Shown here: positions 26,085-35,308 of the stretch, piece by piece
Numbering within the stretch: position 1 is the stretch's first letter
Layout: each line of letters opens with the position of its first letter
Assembly: GCF_013185065.1 (NCBI RefSeq)
Contig: NZ_JAAVTO010000003.1
Span: 1-64,000, forward strand
DNA length: 64,000 bases
Direction of reading: 5' to 3'
Source of the DNA: Adlercreutzia sp. ZJ473
GTDB taxonomy: Bacteria > Actinomycetota > Coriobacteriia > Coriobacteriales > Eggerthellaceae
The notes under the pieces: model-generated
Databases searched by the model: none
What the model was told of the DNA's origin: nothing
The model's input: only the letters and a program-made list of their open reading frames with translations
Position numbers and translations under genes: made by a program

Positions 26085-27803
26085 ATGGCCCGGCTGAGAG
26101 GGACGCGCCGCAACGAGCTCACCGACGCCGCCGAGGACGCGGCGGCTGCCGAGAAAGGCGCCTGCGAGGCTCGCATGAGCGCGAGCTTCTTCCCCAAGAA
26201 GTACGCCTCGTGGGTGGGCATCCTCGCCGCCTTCCTCCTCATGGGCTTCTTCGCGAGCGACTACATCGGGTTCAACCCCATCGCCGCCGCGCTCGACTTC
26301 CCCGGCGGCTTCATATGGTTCCTGCAGGAGTTCGCGCCCAACGAAAAGTCCCTCGAGCAGCTCCCGCGCATCGCGAATGCGCTGTTCACCACCATCCTCG
26401 ACGCCATCGCCGCCGGCACGCTGGCAGCCATTCTCGCCTACATCCTGGCGGTCCTGGGCTCGCGCGTGACGGGCTTCGGCGGTCCCGTGCAGATGGTCAT
26501 CCGCGCATTCGCCACCATCCTGCGCAACATCCCCACCGTGGCCTGGGGGTTCATCCTGCTGTACTCGTTCAAGCAAGCTGAGTTCACAGGGTATCTGGCC
26601 CTGTTCTTCAAGAGCCTCGGCTTCCTGACGCGCACCTTCATGGAGACCATCGACGAGGTCGACCAGAAGCCCATCGAGGCCTTGCGCGCCGCAGGCGCCA
26701 CGCGGTTCCAAATCATCGCGCAGGGCGTCGTCCCGCTCACGCTTCCGCAGATCACGAGCTGGGTGCTCTATATGTGCGAGACGAACTTCCGCGATGCCAC
26801 GCTGGTGGGCATGCTCACGGGCACGGGCATCGGGTTCGTGTTCAACTGGTACTACCGCACGTTCAAGTACCCCATCGCAGGACTGGTCATCATCTGCATC
26901 GCCGTGGCGGTCATCCTGGTCGAGTCGGCCTCGAACTTCGTGCGCCGCCGCGTCGACTTGCAGAGCGACCACGCCGGCGAGATGCGCACGCGCCGCTCGG
27001 GACGCATCCAGCTGAAGGTCATGGGCAAGTCAGACTGCATCCTGCTGGCATTCGCCCTATTCCTGGTGATAGTGACGGCCTTCACGTTCTTCCAGATGGA
27101 CTACGGCAAGGTCGACGTGGCGAAGGCGGCGGAGAACTTCCTCAAGTACTTCGTCATCATGTTCTCAAGCCCGCACCTGGCTCACTTCACCGCCGAGGAG
27201 ATGATCGGAGCGATGGGCGTGACCATCGGCATCGCCGTGCTCACCACGCTCGGCGGCATGGCCATCGCGCTGGCGCTCTCGCTTCTGGCAGCATGCAACC
27301 TGTCGAGCAAACGCGTGAGCAACGTGATCAAGACGCTCATGGCGCTCATTCGCTCCGTCCCCACCATCATCTGGGTGCTCGTGTTCACCGTGGCTATCGG
27401 GCTGGGGTCTGAGGCGGCCGTGGTGGGCATGATGTTCCACACCGTGTCGTTCTTGACGAAGGCGTTCTCCGAGGCGTTCGAGGAGACCGACCAGGGCGTG
27501 CTCGACGCCCTGCGATCCACAGGCGCCACGTGGGGGCAGGTGGTCACGCGCGGCGTGATGCCCGACAAGCTCAACGAGATCCTGTCGTGGACGTTCATCC
27601 GCTTCGAGAACAACTTCGTGGGCGCGGTGACCGTAGGCGCCATCGCCGGTTCGGGCGGCATCGGCTACCAGCTGTACATGGTAGCGAACTACATGTTCGA
27701 CTGGCACGAGATGGGGCTCATCATCTACATGTGCTTGGCCGTGTCCATCACGCTCGAGGTGATCGCCACCTACCTGCGCAAGCGCTTCATCGTGCATCGG
27801 TAG
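26085..27803 (+). CDS. phnE: PhnE-type ABC permease, two permease domains fused
   Basis: 572 residues. Domain 1 (about 35-290) and domain 2 (about 310-572) are each a BPD-type permease with an EAA-like loop: DQKPIEALRAAGATRFQIIAQGVVP in the first, DQGVLDALRSTGATWGQVVTRGVMP in the second. Most PhnE systems use homodimers or two separate genes; here one chain supplies both halves. The ATG directly follows the phnC stop; an internal Met (about residue 32) is an alternative start. Confidence 0.9.
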   Translation: MARLRGTRRNELTDAAEDAAAAEKGACEARMSASFFPKKYASWVGILAAFLLMGFFASDYIGFNPIAAALDFPGGFIWFLQEFAPNEKSLEQLPRIANALFTTILDAIAAGTLAAILAYILAVLGSRVTGFGGPVQMVIRAFATILRNIPTVAWGFILLYSFKQAEFTGYLALFFKSLGFLTRTFMETIDEVDQKPIEALRAAGATRFQIIAQGVVPLTLPQITSWVLYMCETNFRDATLVGMLTGTGIGFVFNWYYRTFKYPIAGLVIICIAVAVILVESASNFVRRRVDLQSDHAGEMRTRRSGRIQLKVMGKSDCILLAFALFLVIVTAFTFFQMDYGKVDVAKAAENFLKYFVIMFSSPHLAHFTAEEMIGAMGVTIGIAVLTTLGGMAIALALSLLAACNLSSKRVSNVIKTLMALIRSVPTIIWVLVFTVAIGLGSEAAVVGMMFHTVSFLTKAFSEAFEETDQGVLDALRSTGATWGQVVTRGVMPDKLNEILSWTFIRFENNFVGAVTVGAIAGSGGIGYQLYMVANYMFDWHEMGLIIYMCLAVSITLEVIATYLRKRFIVHR

Positions 27804-27898
27804 GGAAAAGCTCGCACGGAAGGTTGGCGCGCGCCACGTCGCAGAGAAATGCACGAGAAAGGCTCACAGGGTGCGAGAAGGGAGGAGCACACGAGCAC

Positions 27899-28498
27899 AT
27901 GGGCGACTTCAAGCTGACATTGGACGAGTACACGGGGAGCGACGAGTGCGTCCGCGTGCCTGACGGCGTGGCCGTCATCGGGAGACGGGCATTCGCCAAC
28001 AACCGCCACCTGCGCGCAGTGACGCTGCCGGAGGGCGTGCGCGTCATCGAAGAGCAGGCGTTCGCCTCATGCGTGAGTTTGGAGAGGGTGGAGCTGCCCG
28101 CGAGCCTCGAGCAGGTAGGGAAAGCGGCGTTTCGCGGGTGCCGGAGCCTGCGCGCGATAAACCTCGCGGACGCCCGCATGCTCACCGAGCTGCCCGAGGC
28201 GACGTTCCAACGCTGCCTCGCCCTCGAGGAAGTCAACCTGCCCGAGAGGCTAGAGTCGATGGGGACCTCGTGCTTCAAGAACTGTGCCGCTCTCGCGCAC
28301 GTCGAGATCCCCGCAGGCGTGGCCTTCATCGAGCGCGAGACGTTCTGCGGATGCGCGCGCCTGCGCGAGGTCGCGCTGCCTGAGGGGCTGGTGGCGCTTG
28401 ACGCGCGTGCGTTCTGGAACTGCAGCGCGCTCGGGTCGTTTGCACTGCCCGCAAGCGTTGACTTCCTCGCCGACGACGCGTTCGGCGCCGACGCCTAG
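27899..28498 (+). CDS. BspA-type leucine-rich-repeat protein
   Basis: 199 residues made of about seven 23-residue LRR_5 repeats (VTLPEGVRVIEEQAFASCVS, VELPASLEQVGKAAFRGCRS and similar). There is no signal peptide, so it should be cytoplasmic unless exported by another route. BspA-type repeats usually mediate protein binding. A GGGAGGAG site lies about 14 nt before the ATG. It stands alone after the phn operon. Confidence 0.82.
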   Translation: MGDFKLTLDEYTGSDECVRVPDGVAVIGRRAFANNRHLRAVTLPEGVRVIEEQAFASCVSLERVELPASLEQVGKAAFRGCRSLRAINLADARMLTELPEATFQRCLALEEVNLPERLESMGTSCFKNCAALAHVEIPAGVAFIERETFCGCARLREVALPEGLVALDARAFWNCSALGSFALPASVDFLADDAFGADA

Positions 28499-28541
28499 CA
28501 GATGTGCTGCGACGCGAGCGGCGCCTTCGCGGCATCGCTCG

Positions 28542-29303
28542 CTAACAACAGCAGCAATCCGCTGATGTGTTCGCGGCTCCCTCGCGCACCTCGCGTTCTT
28601 TGCGTTCCTTGCCCTCGAAGAACCCGCGCAGGTTCTCGGGCAGCACGTAGGGACCTTCCTCCGGATCGGCCTTCTTCTGCTTGATGACCGTGTCTATGAT
28701 GTTGGCCACCAGCATGTCGGTCGGCGGCACCTCGTAGTATGTGCCGTTGAAGGGGAAGACGCGGCACTTCACGTCGTAGTCGCTGATGTCGCTGCAACAG
28801 TCGCAGTCGTTCTCCTCGATGGAGGGGCACACGTCCACGCCGTTCACGCGAACCGTCGGCGAGCTGTAGAAGCGATAGCGCTCGGCCAGCGCGGCGTTCT
28901 CGACGTCGATCTGGTTGAGCACCAGGTTGTAGCCGCACGCCTCGAGCACCGGGCGGCACTTCTCGACGGCGCGCGCCACGCGCTCGTCAGTGCCCTGGCA
29001 ACGGTCGCACACCGTGAGGTCGAGGAACAGGAAGTCCACGATGACGTTCTTCTTGTAGCCCTTGTACGGATCGTCCTCGCAGCTGTAGGCGCTGTCGGAG
29101 CAGCAGCCAGAATCGCCGCAGCAGCAGGACTGCTCGGTTTCCTTGGACTTCTTGCCCTTCTTCTTTTTCTTGCCCTTCTTGGACTTCTTCTCTTTCTTGT
29201 TCTTCTTCTTGGTGTCGCCGCAGCAGCAGGACTGCTCGGCCTTGTCCTCGCCCTGCTCCTCGGAGCCGCAGCAGCAGGGCTCCTTGTCCTCAAGCTTCGC
29301 CAC
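28542..29303 (-). CDS. Cys/Lys-rich protein with DUF2703 thioredoxin-like domain
   Basis: 253 residues from a GTG with AAAGGA upstream. The N-terminal 80 residues carry the motifs CCCG (three times) and CC around a run of Lys-rich sequence, probably metal-binding and disordered. The remainder fits DUF2703: DFLFLDLTVCDRCQGTDERV (CxxC), a thioredoxin-like strand-helix order, SSPTVRVNGVDVCPSI and DCDCCSD. It ends in CCCC. DUF2703 genes are often near arsenic or mercury genes; none is here. A metal- or metalloid-handling role is inferred. It is divergent from the C_GCAxxG gene. Confidence 0.75.
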   Translation of the reverse strand: MAKLEDKEPCCCGSEEQGEDKAEQSCCCGDTKKKNKKEKKSKKGKKKKKGKKSKETEQSCCCGDSGCCSDSAYSCEDDPYKGYKKNVIVDFLFLDLTVCDRCQGTDERVARAVEKCRPVLEACGYNLVLNQIDVENAALAERYRFYSSPTVRVNGVDVCPSIEENDCDCCSDISDYDVKCRVFPFNGTYYEVPPTDMLVANIIDTVIKQKKADPEEGPYVLPENLRGFFEGKERKEREVREGAANTSADCCCC

Positions 29304-29427
29304 TCTTCATCCTTTCATCGCAATACTCCATATCCAATAGTTGTGATGAGCCTATAATACTCCTTGTTGAGGGAAAGAAGCGCGAGGCGCGCGGACAAGC
29401 CGCCCAAACCGCACGAGGAGCCGTCAT

Positions 29428-29793
29428 ATGGGAAAAGACAAGAAAACGAAGAAGGGCCAGAAGGACATGTCGTGCGAAGCGGCGCCGAAGAACTGCGTGC
29501 AGTTCATGCTCATGAGGTATCGCGGCGAGGTCGGGCTGAAGCCGAAGCAGGCCATGCGCCTCGGCGAGCCGCTCGGGCACGGCATGGCGCACGGCGGCAC
29601 CTGTGGTGCGCTGATCGCGGCCCTTATGCTGACGGGGCTCGCAGGTCGGGCAGATGCGACCGAGCCCATGGTGCACGCGTTCCAGCGCGAGCTCGGCTTC
29701 CTCACGTGCTCCGACCTGATGCGTCACCACGTGTCGTGCAACGCCTGCATCAAGAAGGGCTGCGCCCTCGTCGACGAAGTGCTGGAGGGATAG
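29428..29793 (+). CDS. C_GCAxxG-type redox protein (small Cys protein)
   Basis: 121 residues after a Lys-rich start (MGKDKKTKKGQK). It has GTCGALIAALMLTGLAG, close to the C-GCAxxG family pattern, and a C-terminal CNACIKKGCALVDEVLEG. The family is presumed redox-active and often sits beside oxidoreductases. The stop is 5 nt before the GTG of the molybdopterin enzyme, so the two are co-translated; it may be an electron carrier or accessory protein for that enzyme. Confidence 0.72.
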   Translation: MGKDKKTKKGQKDMSCEAAPKNCVQFMLMRYRGEVGLKPKQAMRLGEPLGHGMAHGGTCGALIAALMLTGLAGRADATEPMVHAFQRELGFLTCSDLMRHHVSCNACIKKGCALVDEVLEG

Positions 29794-29798
29794 CCGTA

Positions 29799-32336
29799 GT
29801 GAAGCTGACGAAGATCCCCTCCACCTGCCAAGGGTGCCTGGCGAACTGCCCCGTGACCGTGCGCGTGGAGGCCGACGGCGACGTGCGCGTGGAGGGTAAC
29901 CCCGCTTGTGCGGCAACGCACGGCGCAACGTGCCCTAACGTGCGCATCGCCGAAGAGCAGCGACGAGACCCCGACCGCCTGCTCTACCCCCTGCGCCGCA
30001 CCAATCCGCGCAAGGACCGCCATGAGCAGCCGCGCTTCGAACGCATCACCTGGGACGAGGCGCTCGATGAGATAGCCGACCGTCTGATGGCGCTACGCAC
30101 GCGCGGCGAGGGACATCGCGTCGCCTTCGCCAAGGGACGTTCCACGGGCATCGCGAACCTGCTCATGAAGGCGCTGCCCGACATCTACGGCACGCCCAAC
30201 CGCCTCGACCACGACAGCATCTGCGCCGAGGCTGAGAAGCTCGCAACCGGATGCCTCGACGGAACGTGGGACTACCACGACTACGACTTCGAGCGAGTCG
30301 AGCACGTGATCATGTGGGGGACTGACCCGCTCGTCGGCAACCGCATGAAGGCGCGCTTCCTGCGATGCGCTCCCGACCTGCGAAGGCGGGCTCACGTCAC
30401 CGTCGTGAGTCCGCATCGCTCCCTCACTGCCGAGTACCTGCTGCGCAGGAGCGAGGACGCGATGGGCGGAGAGGACGAAGCGGGCGCCAAGGCCGACGCG
30501 GCCGACGTGGCCAGCGCAACCAGCGTGGCCGTCGCGGCTGATGCGGACGGCGACACACTGCATCGCTGGTTGCCCGTCATCCCTGGCACCGACGGCGCGC
30601 TCGCCTGCGCGATGGCGCACGTCATCTTGACGGAGGGCCTGTGGAACCGCGCGTACGTGGGCGACTTCGCACCGGACGCGCCCACGCAGCGCTTCGAAGC
30701 AGGCATGCGCATCGACGAGGACGCCTTCGCCGAAGTCAGCACGCACGGCCTTGTCACCTGGTGGAACGAGGCCCTCAAGGACGCAACGCCGGCTTGGGCG
30801 GAGACGCGCTGCGGCATCGGCGCCAATGTCATCCACGAGACGGCGCGCGCCTTCGCCGCCGCCGGACCCCGCGCCATCTCGTGGATCTCCCCCGGCGTCA
30901 CCATGTGCGCCCGCGGACTCTACGCCGGCATGGCCTGCTATGCGCTCAACGGGCTTGTGGGGTCGATCGGCACCGAGGGAGGCGTGCTGCGGTTCCCGAG
31001 CATCCCCACCTCGGCGCTCCCCTCCACCGAGCCGTTTCAAGACGAGGCGGCACGCGAGGCAAACGCCCTACCTCCCGTCGATCACCGTCACGACCAGGGG
31101 CTCGCGGCAGCCAAGGCCGGCAAGCTCGGCAGCTACCCCGTGATCAACGCCGTGGCTGACGGCATCCTGGACGGCGAGCCCTACGAGCTCGACACGCTCA
31201 TCGCCTACTGGGTGAACTGGGCGTACTCATGCACCGGCGCGCAGCGCTGGGAGGAGGCGCTCGCGCGGGTGCCCTTCTTCGTCCATGTGACCACGAACCT
31301 CTCGGAGACCTCGATGTTCGCCGACATCGTGCTCCCTGCACGCCACCACCTATTCGAAGACTGGGGGTTCGCACGTTCGCGCATGGGTGGCATCTCGTGC
31401 GCGACGCTCGAGCAGCCCAGCGTGGAGGCCCCGGGGGAATGCCGCGGCGACGAGACCGAGTTTCCGTTCGACCTGGCCGTCAAGCTGGCAGAACGCGAGT
31501 TCGACGCGCCTCTGCGCTACTATCGCTCCGTGTGCGACCCCTGCACGGGCGCCGCGCCGCAAAACGGCCGCGAGCTGGGAGAGTTCGCCGCCAAGCGCAT
31601 GCTGCGCCCCCTTTGGGACAAAGACGGGAGCGGCGCACGCGAAGCATGGGAGGCGTTCCGCGCATGCGGCGTGTGGAACAGCGAGCACGTCGTCGGCCGC
31701 AGCGACAGCGAGCCCGTCGAGCCGCTTCCCACGCCTTCGGGCCGCTTCGAGTTCGTCAGCGAGAAGCTCCGCTCGTTGCTCGAGGAATACGCGCGAAAGC
31801 ACGACCTCGACTTCGACGAGGCCCTCTCCACGCTCGGATACGAAGCGCGCGGCACGCTGGCGCTCGTCCCGCACGCCGAGCCGCCCGTGCGCCTCGGCGA
31901 CGAGAACGCGTTCCCCCTCGTTCTCACGCAGCACCGCTCACGGCTCTCGCTTGAGGGCCGCGCGGCCAACACGGAGCGCTTCCAGCGCCTGAAGGGCACC
32001 GACCCGGGTGACGAGGCCTGGGACGACGTGCTGAAGCTGCACCCCGATGACCTGGCGAAACTGGGTCTGACCTCGGGCGACGCCGTCCGCGTGACCTCAG
32101 TGCAGGGATCCATCACATGCCGTGCGAAGGCGTGGGACGGCACGCGCCCCGGCGTGGCGGCGAAGTGCTACGGGCAGGGCCACTGGGCCTACGGGCGCGT
32201 CGCCGCAGCTGACTTCGAACACGGCATCCCGCGCGGAGGCAACAACAATGAGCTCATCCCCGCCACGTACGAGCGCGTGAGCTCCGCCACCGCGCGCCAC
32301 GGGGGCCTCGCCCGCATCCGCGTGGAGAGGGCCTGA
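29799..32336 (+). CDS. Molybdopterin-dependent oxidoreductase, DMSO-reductase family
   Basis: 845 residues from a GTG with GGAGGGA upstream. The N-terminal [4Fe-4S] site is C10-x2-C13-x3-C17 and C45. DHDSIC puts a Cys (about 142) at the usual place of the molybdenum ligand. TDPLVGNRMK, PGTDGALACAMAHVI, LSETSMFADIVLPA and a C-terminal molydopterin-dinucleotide-binding domain (LVLTQHRSR, LHPDDLAKLGL) complete the family. There is no Tat signal and no ferredoxin or membrane subunit, so it looks cytoplasmic and solitary. An Ala/Asp-rich insert lies at about 225-250. The substrate cannot be told; similar solitary enzymes in gut Actinobacteria reduce diet- or drug-derived compounds. Confidence 0.85.
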   Translation: MKLTKIPSTCQGCLANCPVTVRVEADGDVRVEGNPACAATHGATCPNVRIAEEQRRDPDRLLYPLRRTNPRKDRHEQPRFERITWDEALDEIADRLMALRTRGEGHRVAFAKGRSTGIANLLMKALPDIYGTPNRLDHDSICAEAEKLATGCLDGTWDYHDYDFERVEHVIMWGTDPLVGNRMKARFLRCAPDLRRRAHVTVVSPHRSLTAEYLLRRSEDAMGGEDEAGAKADAADVASATSVAVAADADGDTLHRWLPVIPGTDGALACAMAHVILTEGLWNRAYVGDFAPDAPTQRFEAGMRIDEDAFAEVSTHGLVTWWNEALKDATPAWAETRCGIGANVIHETARAFAAAGPRAISWISPGVTMCARGLYAGMACYALNGLVGSIGTEGGVLRFPSIPTSALPSTEPFQDEAAREANALPPVDHRHDQGLAAAKAGKLGSYPVINAVADGILDGEPYELDTLIAYWVNWAYSCTGAQRWEEALARVPFFVHVTTNLSETSMFADIVLPARHHLFEDWGFARSRMGGISCATLEQPSVEAPGECRGDETEFPFDLAVKLAEREFDAPLRYYRSVCDPCTGAAPQNGRELGEFAAKRMLRPLWDKDGSGAREAWEAFRACGVWNSEHVVGRSDSEPVEPLPTPSGRFEFVSEKLRSLLEEYARKHDLDFDEALSTLGYEARGTLALVPHAEPPVRLGDENAFPLVLTQHRSRLSLEGRAANTERFQRLKGTDPGDEAWDDVLKLHPDDLAKLGLTSGDAVRVTSVQGSITCRAKAWDGTRPGVAAKCYGQGHWAYGRVAAADFEHGIPRGGNNNELIPATYERVSSATARHGGLARIRVERA

Positions 32337-32344
32337 GGGACGCG

Positions 32345-33700
32345 CTACTTCACGGGCTTGCGCGCCACCTCGACGTAGGCGCTTGGGCGCACGTTGCGCT
32401 TGATCAGGCGGAAGCAGCAGAGGGCCGTCACGGGGATGGCGATGGCGAGCAGGGCGCCGAAGTCGAAGCTTGCGATGGTGCCGAACCGGTCGATGATCAT
32501 GCCGCCGATGGAGGGCCCGAACGCCATGCCGCACGTGCTGCCGGCGCTCATCCAGGTGATGGCCTCGGTGAGGCGGTCGCCCGGCACCGCGCGCTCGCAC
32601 GTGGCGTTCGCCACGATGAGGAAGGGCGCGTAGAACAGCGCGGCGAGCGTCGACACCGCGAAGAGCGTCTCGGCCGAGTTGATGAGGCACATCGTGCCGT
32701 ACGCGCACCCGATGAGCACCGCGCACCCCACCAGCTGCACATGCTGCGGAACGCGCAGGCTCACCATGCCGAACACGAACCCCATGGCCATGGACACGCA
32801 CGACGCGACGACGAGGATCACGCTCGCGATGTTGGGGTTGCCCAGGTCCTCCGCGAGCGACACGGTGGCGGTGTCGAACACGCCGTAGAACGCGCCCACG
32901 AACATCATGAGCACGAACAGCACGCGCACCACCGGCGACGTGCGGATCACGCTCCCGTGGCGCGCGTCGGACGCGAGCGCCGCGGACGCCGCGGCGCCCT
33001 CCCCTTCGCCACCTTCCGCAGGCATCCTGGCAGCCGAGGCCGCAGCGCCCTTCCCCTCCGAGCCCTTCGCCGTCCAGCCGGGCTCGGGCTCGGTCGACTT
33101 CGACAGCGTGAGCACCGCGGTGCCCGCCACGAACGCGATGCCGCCGGCGAGCAGGCCCGCCACCGGCGCGATGGCCGTGGCCAGCGCGATGGAGATCGAC
33201 GGGCTGAACATGAAGCCGATGTCGTCGAGCACGCCCTCGTAGGAGAACATGGTGCGCAGGTCGGGCGCGGCGTCGCCGAGGCGCCCCGTGCGGATGAGGT
33301 ACGTCCAGCGGGCGCGCGGCAGCGCCTGGGGGCTCGGCACGAACCCCATGAGGACGGCCGCCGCGAACAGCACCCACTCCGGCCCGCGCAGGCTCACGTC
33401 CACCAGCATGATCGCGAGCCCCGCCATGGTGACGGCTGCGGCGACGGGCACCACGCGCGACTGACCGCGCTCGTCAATCAGCTTCGACACGCGGGGCGAG
33501 ATGAAGAACGTGGCCAGCGCGATGGCCGACGTCGCGAGCCCCGCCGTGAAGAACGAGTAGCCCGCCAGCGTGAGCATGGTGACGGTGCCGATGTTCATCA
33601 TGTACACGTAGAAGCGCATGAGGAACGCGCCCGCGTCGAACGGGTACGCCGCGCGCACGCGCAGTATGGCCTTGTAGACGCCCGGGTTCACCGTCGACAT
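32345..33700 (-). CDS. MFS transporter
   Basis: 451 residues with about 12 membrane helices in two halves. The cytoplasmic loop between them is long and low-complexity (about 210-250, Ala/Glu/Gly-rich). The start has AGGGGATTTCC upstream, 9 nt after the acetyltransferase gene, so both are one operon. Substrate unknown; the fold (ISPRVSKLIDERGQS at the first cytoplasmic loop) fits drug/metabolite exporters. It converges with the oxidoreductase with only 8 bp between stops. Confidence 0.82.
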   Translation of the reverse strand: MSTVNPGVYKAILRVRAAYPFDAGAFLMRFYVYMMNIGTVTMLTLAGYSFFTAGLATSAIALATFFISPRVSKLIDERGQSRVVPVAAAVTMAGLAIMLVDVSLRGPEWVLFAAAVLMGFVPSPQALPRARWTYLIRTGRLGDAAPDLRTMFSYEGVLDDIGFMFSPSISIALATAIAPVAGLLAGGIAFVAGTAVLTLSKSTEPEPGWTAKGSEGKGAAASAARMPAEGGEGEGAAASAALASDARHGSVIRTSPVVRVLFVLMMFVGAFYGVFDTATVSLAEDLGNPNIASVILVVASCVSMAMGFVFGMVSLRVPQHVQLVGCAVLIGCAYGTMCLINSAETLFAVSTLAALFYAPFLIVANATCERAVPGDRLTEAITWMSAGSTCGMAFGPSIGGMIIDRFGTIASFDFGALLAIAIPVTALCCFRLIKRNVRPSAYVEVARKPVK

Positions 33701-33709
33701 GGAAATCCC

Positions 33710-34375
33710 CTACAGCTCGAGCTCGTACAGCACGAAGTCGGTGACGCGCGGGTCGGCGTAGGCCAGGCGCGCATGGCCGCGGTTGTCGAACCCGTAGCGC
33801 TCGTAGAGGCGCTGCGCGCCCTCGTTGGTGCCGAGCGTGTCGAGGCGGATGACGCGCTTTCCCTGCTCGCGCGCGATCTCGCGCACGCGGTCGATCATGG
33901 CGTGCGCGATGCGGCGCCCCTGCAGGCTCGGGTGGACGGCGAACAGGTGCACCACGGCCACCTCGTGCGGCTGCGCCGCAACGCGCCAGGGCACCTTGTC
34001 GTAGCCTTCCGCCACCTCCTCGTTCACGATGATCGCCGAGGCGAGCACGCGGCCGCCTTCGGGAAGGCTGAGCCAGCCTATGAGCAGGCCGCCCTCGCGG
34101 ACGGCGCAGGCGAGCTCGTCCTCGGAGGGATGGATGCCGCGCTCCCACAGAGGGTCGTTTTCGGTTCCCGAAACCGCGGCGATCACGTCGTCGTAGAAGC
34201 CCATGACCTGGGGGATGTCGGCGAGCGCAGCGCGCGTCACCACGAGGTCGCGCGGATCTACGGGAGCGAGCCGAGCCGCGGGGGCGGGAGTTGGGGCAGA
34301 GGCCGGGGTGGTCGGGGTGGCGGGTGCGAATGTGGATGCGGAGGCCGGGGTGGGCTTCGGCGTGGATGCGGGCAT
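33710..34375 (-). CDS. GNAT-family N-acetyltransferase
   Basis: 221 residues; AAGGAG lies 5 nt before the ATG. The first 40 residues are a Pro/Ala/Thr low-complexity leader. The GNAT core follows, with VVHLFAVHPSLQGRRIAHAMI (the acetyl-CoA pyrophosphate-binding Q/R-x-x-G/A loop) and the C-terminal GAQRLYERYGFDNRG. Acceptor unknown. Confidence 0.85.
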   Translation of the reverse strand: MPASTPKPTPASASTFAPATPTTPASAPTPAPAARLAPVDPRDLVVTRAALADIPQVMGFYDDVIAAVSGTENDPLWERGIHPSEDELACAVREGGLLIGWLSLPEGGRVLASAIIVNEEVAEGYDKVPWRVAAQPHEVAVVHLFAVHPSLQGRRIAHAMIDRVREIAREQGKRVIRLDTLGTNEGAQRLYERYGFDNRGHARLAYADPRVTDFVLYELEL

Positions 34376-34498
34376 GGCGGCTCCTTGGGGATGTGCGCGC
34401 CGCGCGATGGCGGCGCGGCGGCGCCTCTCCGTCGTCTGAGGCTGATCGGTGTCGTTCGCTGCAAGCCTACCACATCGCGCGCCCGCGCGTGCGGCGCG

Positions 34499-34738
34499 TC
34501 ACGCGCATGCAAATGGCGGCGTAACGACGGCGTAACTTTGATGAGCGAGGTCCCAGCTCGTCGCGTAGTAGGCCCTCGCCACGTCGAGGGGGCCCGAGCC
34601 CAGGGCTCCTTGCGAGAGGATCACCGCGGAGAGCGGCGTCCCGCCGAGGAGGGCTTCGAGCAGGGGTCCGGCGAAGGGCGAGACCACGAGGGAGGCGGCC
34701 AGGGAAGCCGCGACCCAGAATACGAGGTTTCTTCTCAT
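34499..34738 (-). CDS. Short membrane protein, possible fragment of a conjugation gene
   Basis: 79 residues: a basic start, one clear transmembrane segment (VFWVAASLAASLVVSPFAG), a second weakly hydrophobic stretch, then a polar tail. It follows mobC on the same strand with 10 bp between. It reads like the N-terminus of a VirD4/TraG-type coupling protein cut short, but I cannot prove that. Confidence 0.4.
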   Translation of the reverse strand: MRRNLVFWVAASLAASLVVSPFAGPLLEALLGGTPLSAVILSQGALGSGPLDVARAYYATSWDLAHQSYAVVTPPFACA

Positions 34739-34748
34739 GGCATGCCCC

Positions 34749-35120
34749 CTAGATCGAGTCGCGGGATTCCGCGATGAAGGCGCACACGCTGCTGGCGGCC
34801 TCGCTGACCGCCGCGATGGCGGCGCTGATCTCCGGGGCGAGCTCTTCCGCTTGATGCCGAGTGTTTACCTCCCTCTGAAGCTGGTTGAGGTTGCCCCCCG
34901 CCTTGCGGACTTGGGCGAGGAGCGCCTTGAGCTCGCTTGCGTCCACCACGATCCTGGGGCGCTTGTCATCGCGCAGCAGGCGACGGCGGGCGTATTCCGA
35001 GACGTTGAGCCCGCTCCTTGCGGCAGCGCTCTCAACGCGCGCATGCTGGCTGCTGCTCAGCCTGAGGCTGAGCCACCTGCTCTTGTTGGCAGGATGGGCC
35101 TGTTTGGTCTTGCCGGTCAT
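34749..35120 (-). CDS. mobC: MobC-type relaxosome accessory protein
   Basis: 123 residues with the MobC/ribbon-helix-helix pattern: WLSLRLSSSQHARVESAAARSGLNVSEYARRRLL, then a coiled GGNLNQLQREVN segment typical of the family. MobC helps a relaxase open the origin of transfer. No relaxase, integrase or coupling gene is intact nearby, so this is probably a remnant of an integrative mobilisable element that ended at the tRNA fragment about 190 bp away. Confidence 0.8.
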   Translation of the reverse strand: MTGKTKQAHPANKSRWLSLRLSSSQHARVESAAARSGLNVSEYARRRLLRDDKRPRIVVDASELKALLAQVRKAGGNLNQLQREVNTRHQAEELAPEISAAIAAVSEAASSVCAFIAESRDSI

Positions 35121-35171
35121 GTCCGCCCTCTATTCCAGGACGGCGAGCTGGGACCCTCGTCGCACGGTGAG

Positions 35172-35203
35172 TTGCACCAGATTTGCGACAGATTTTGCAC
35201 CAG
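35172..35203. repeat. Iterated 9-mers near the element end (possible integrase arm or oriT sites)
   Basis: TTGCACCAG at 35172-35180, the variant TTGCGACAG at 35183-35191 and TTGCACCAG again at 35195-35203. The spacing of about 11-12 bp is one helical turn. They lie upstream of mobC and about 105 bp from the tRNA-fragment att site, as expected for arm-type sites or an oriT. Confidence 0.45.
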
Positions 35204-35308
35204 TTTCGCCGTCCGTCGTTTCTCAAGAGGACTTTCCTGACTTAGCGAATGTACCTGCGAACTCGGTAAAGTCCGTGCGATGCCTTGGCGTCTCGTCCGT
35301 TTTCCACA

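Noticed and set aside
28542-29303. Metallothionein
   Set aside because: Cys clusters are present, but most of the protein is a DUF2703 thioredoxin-like domain.
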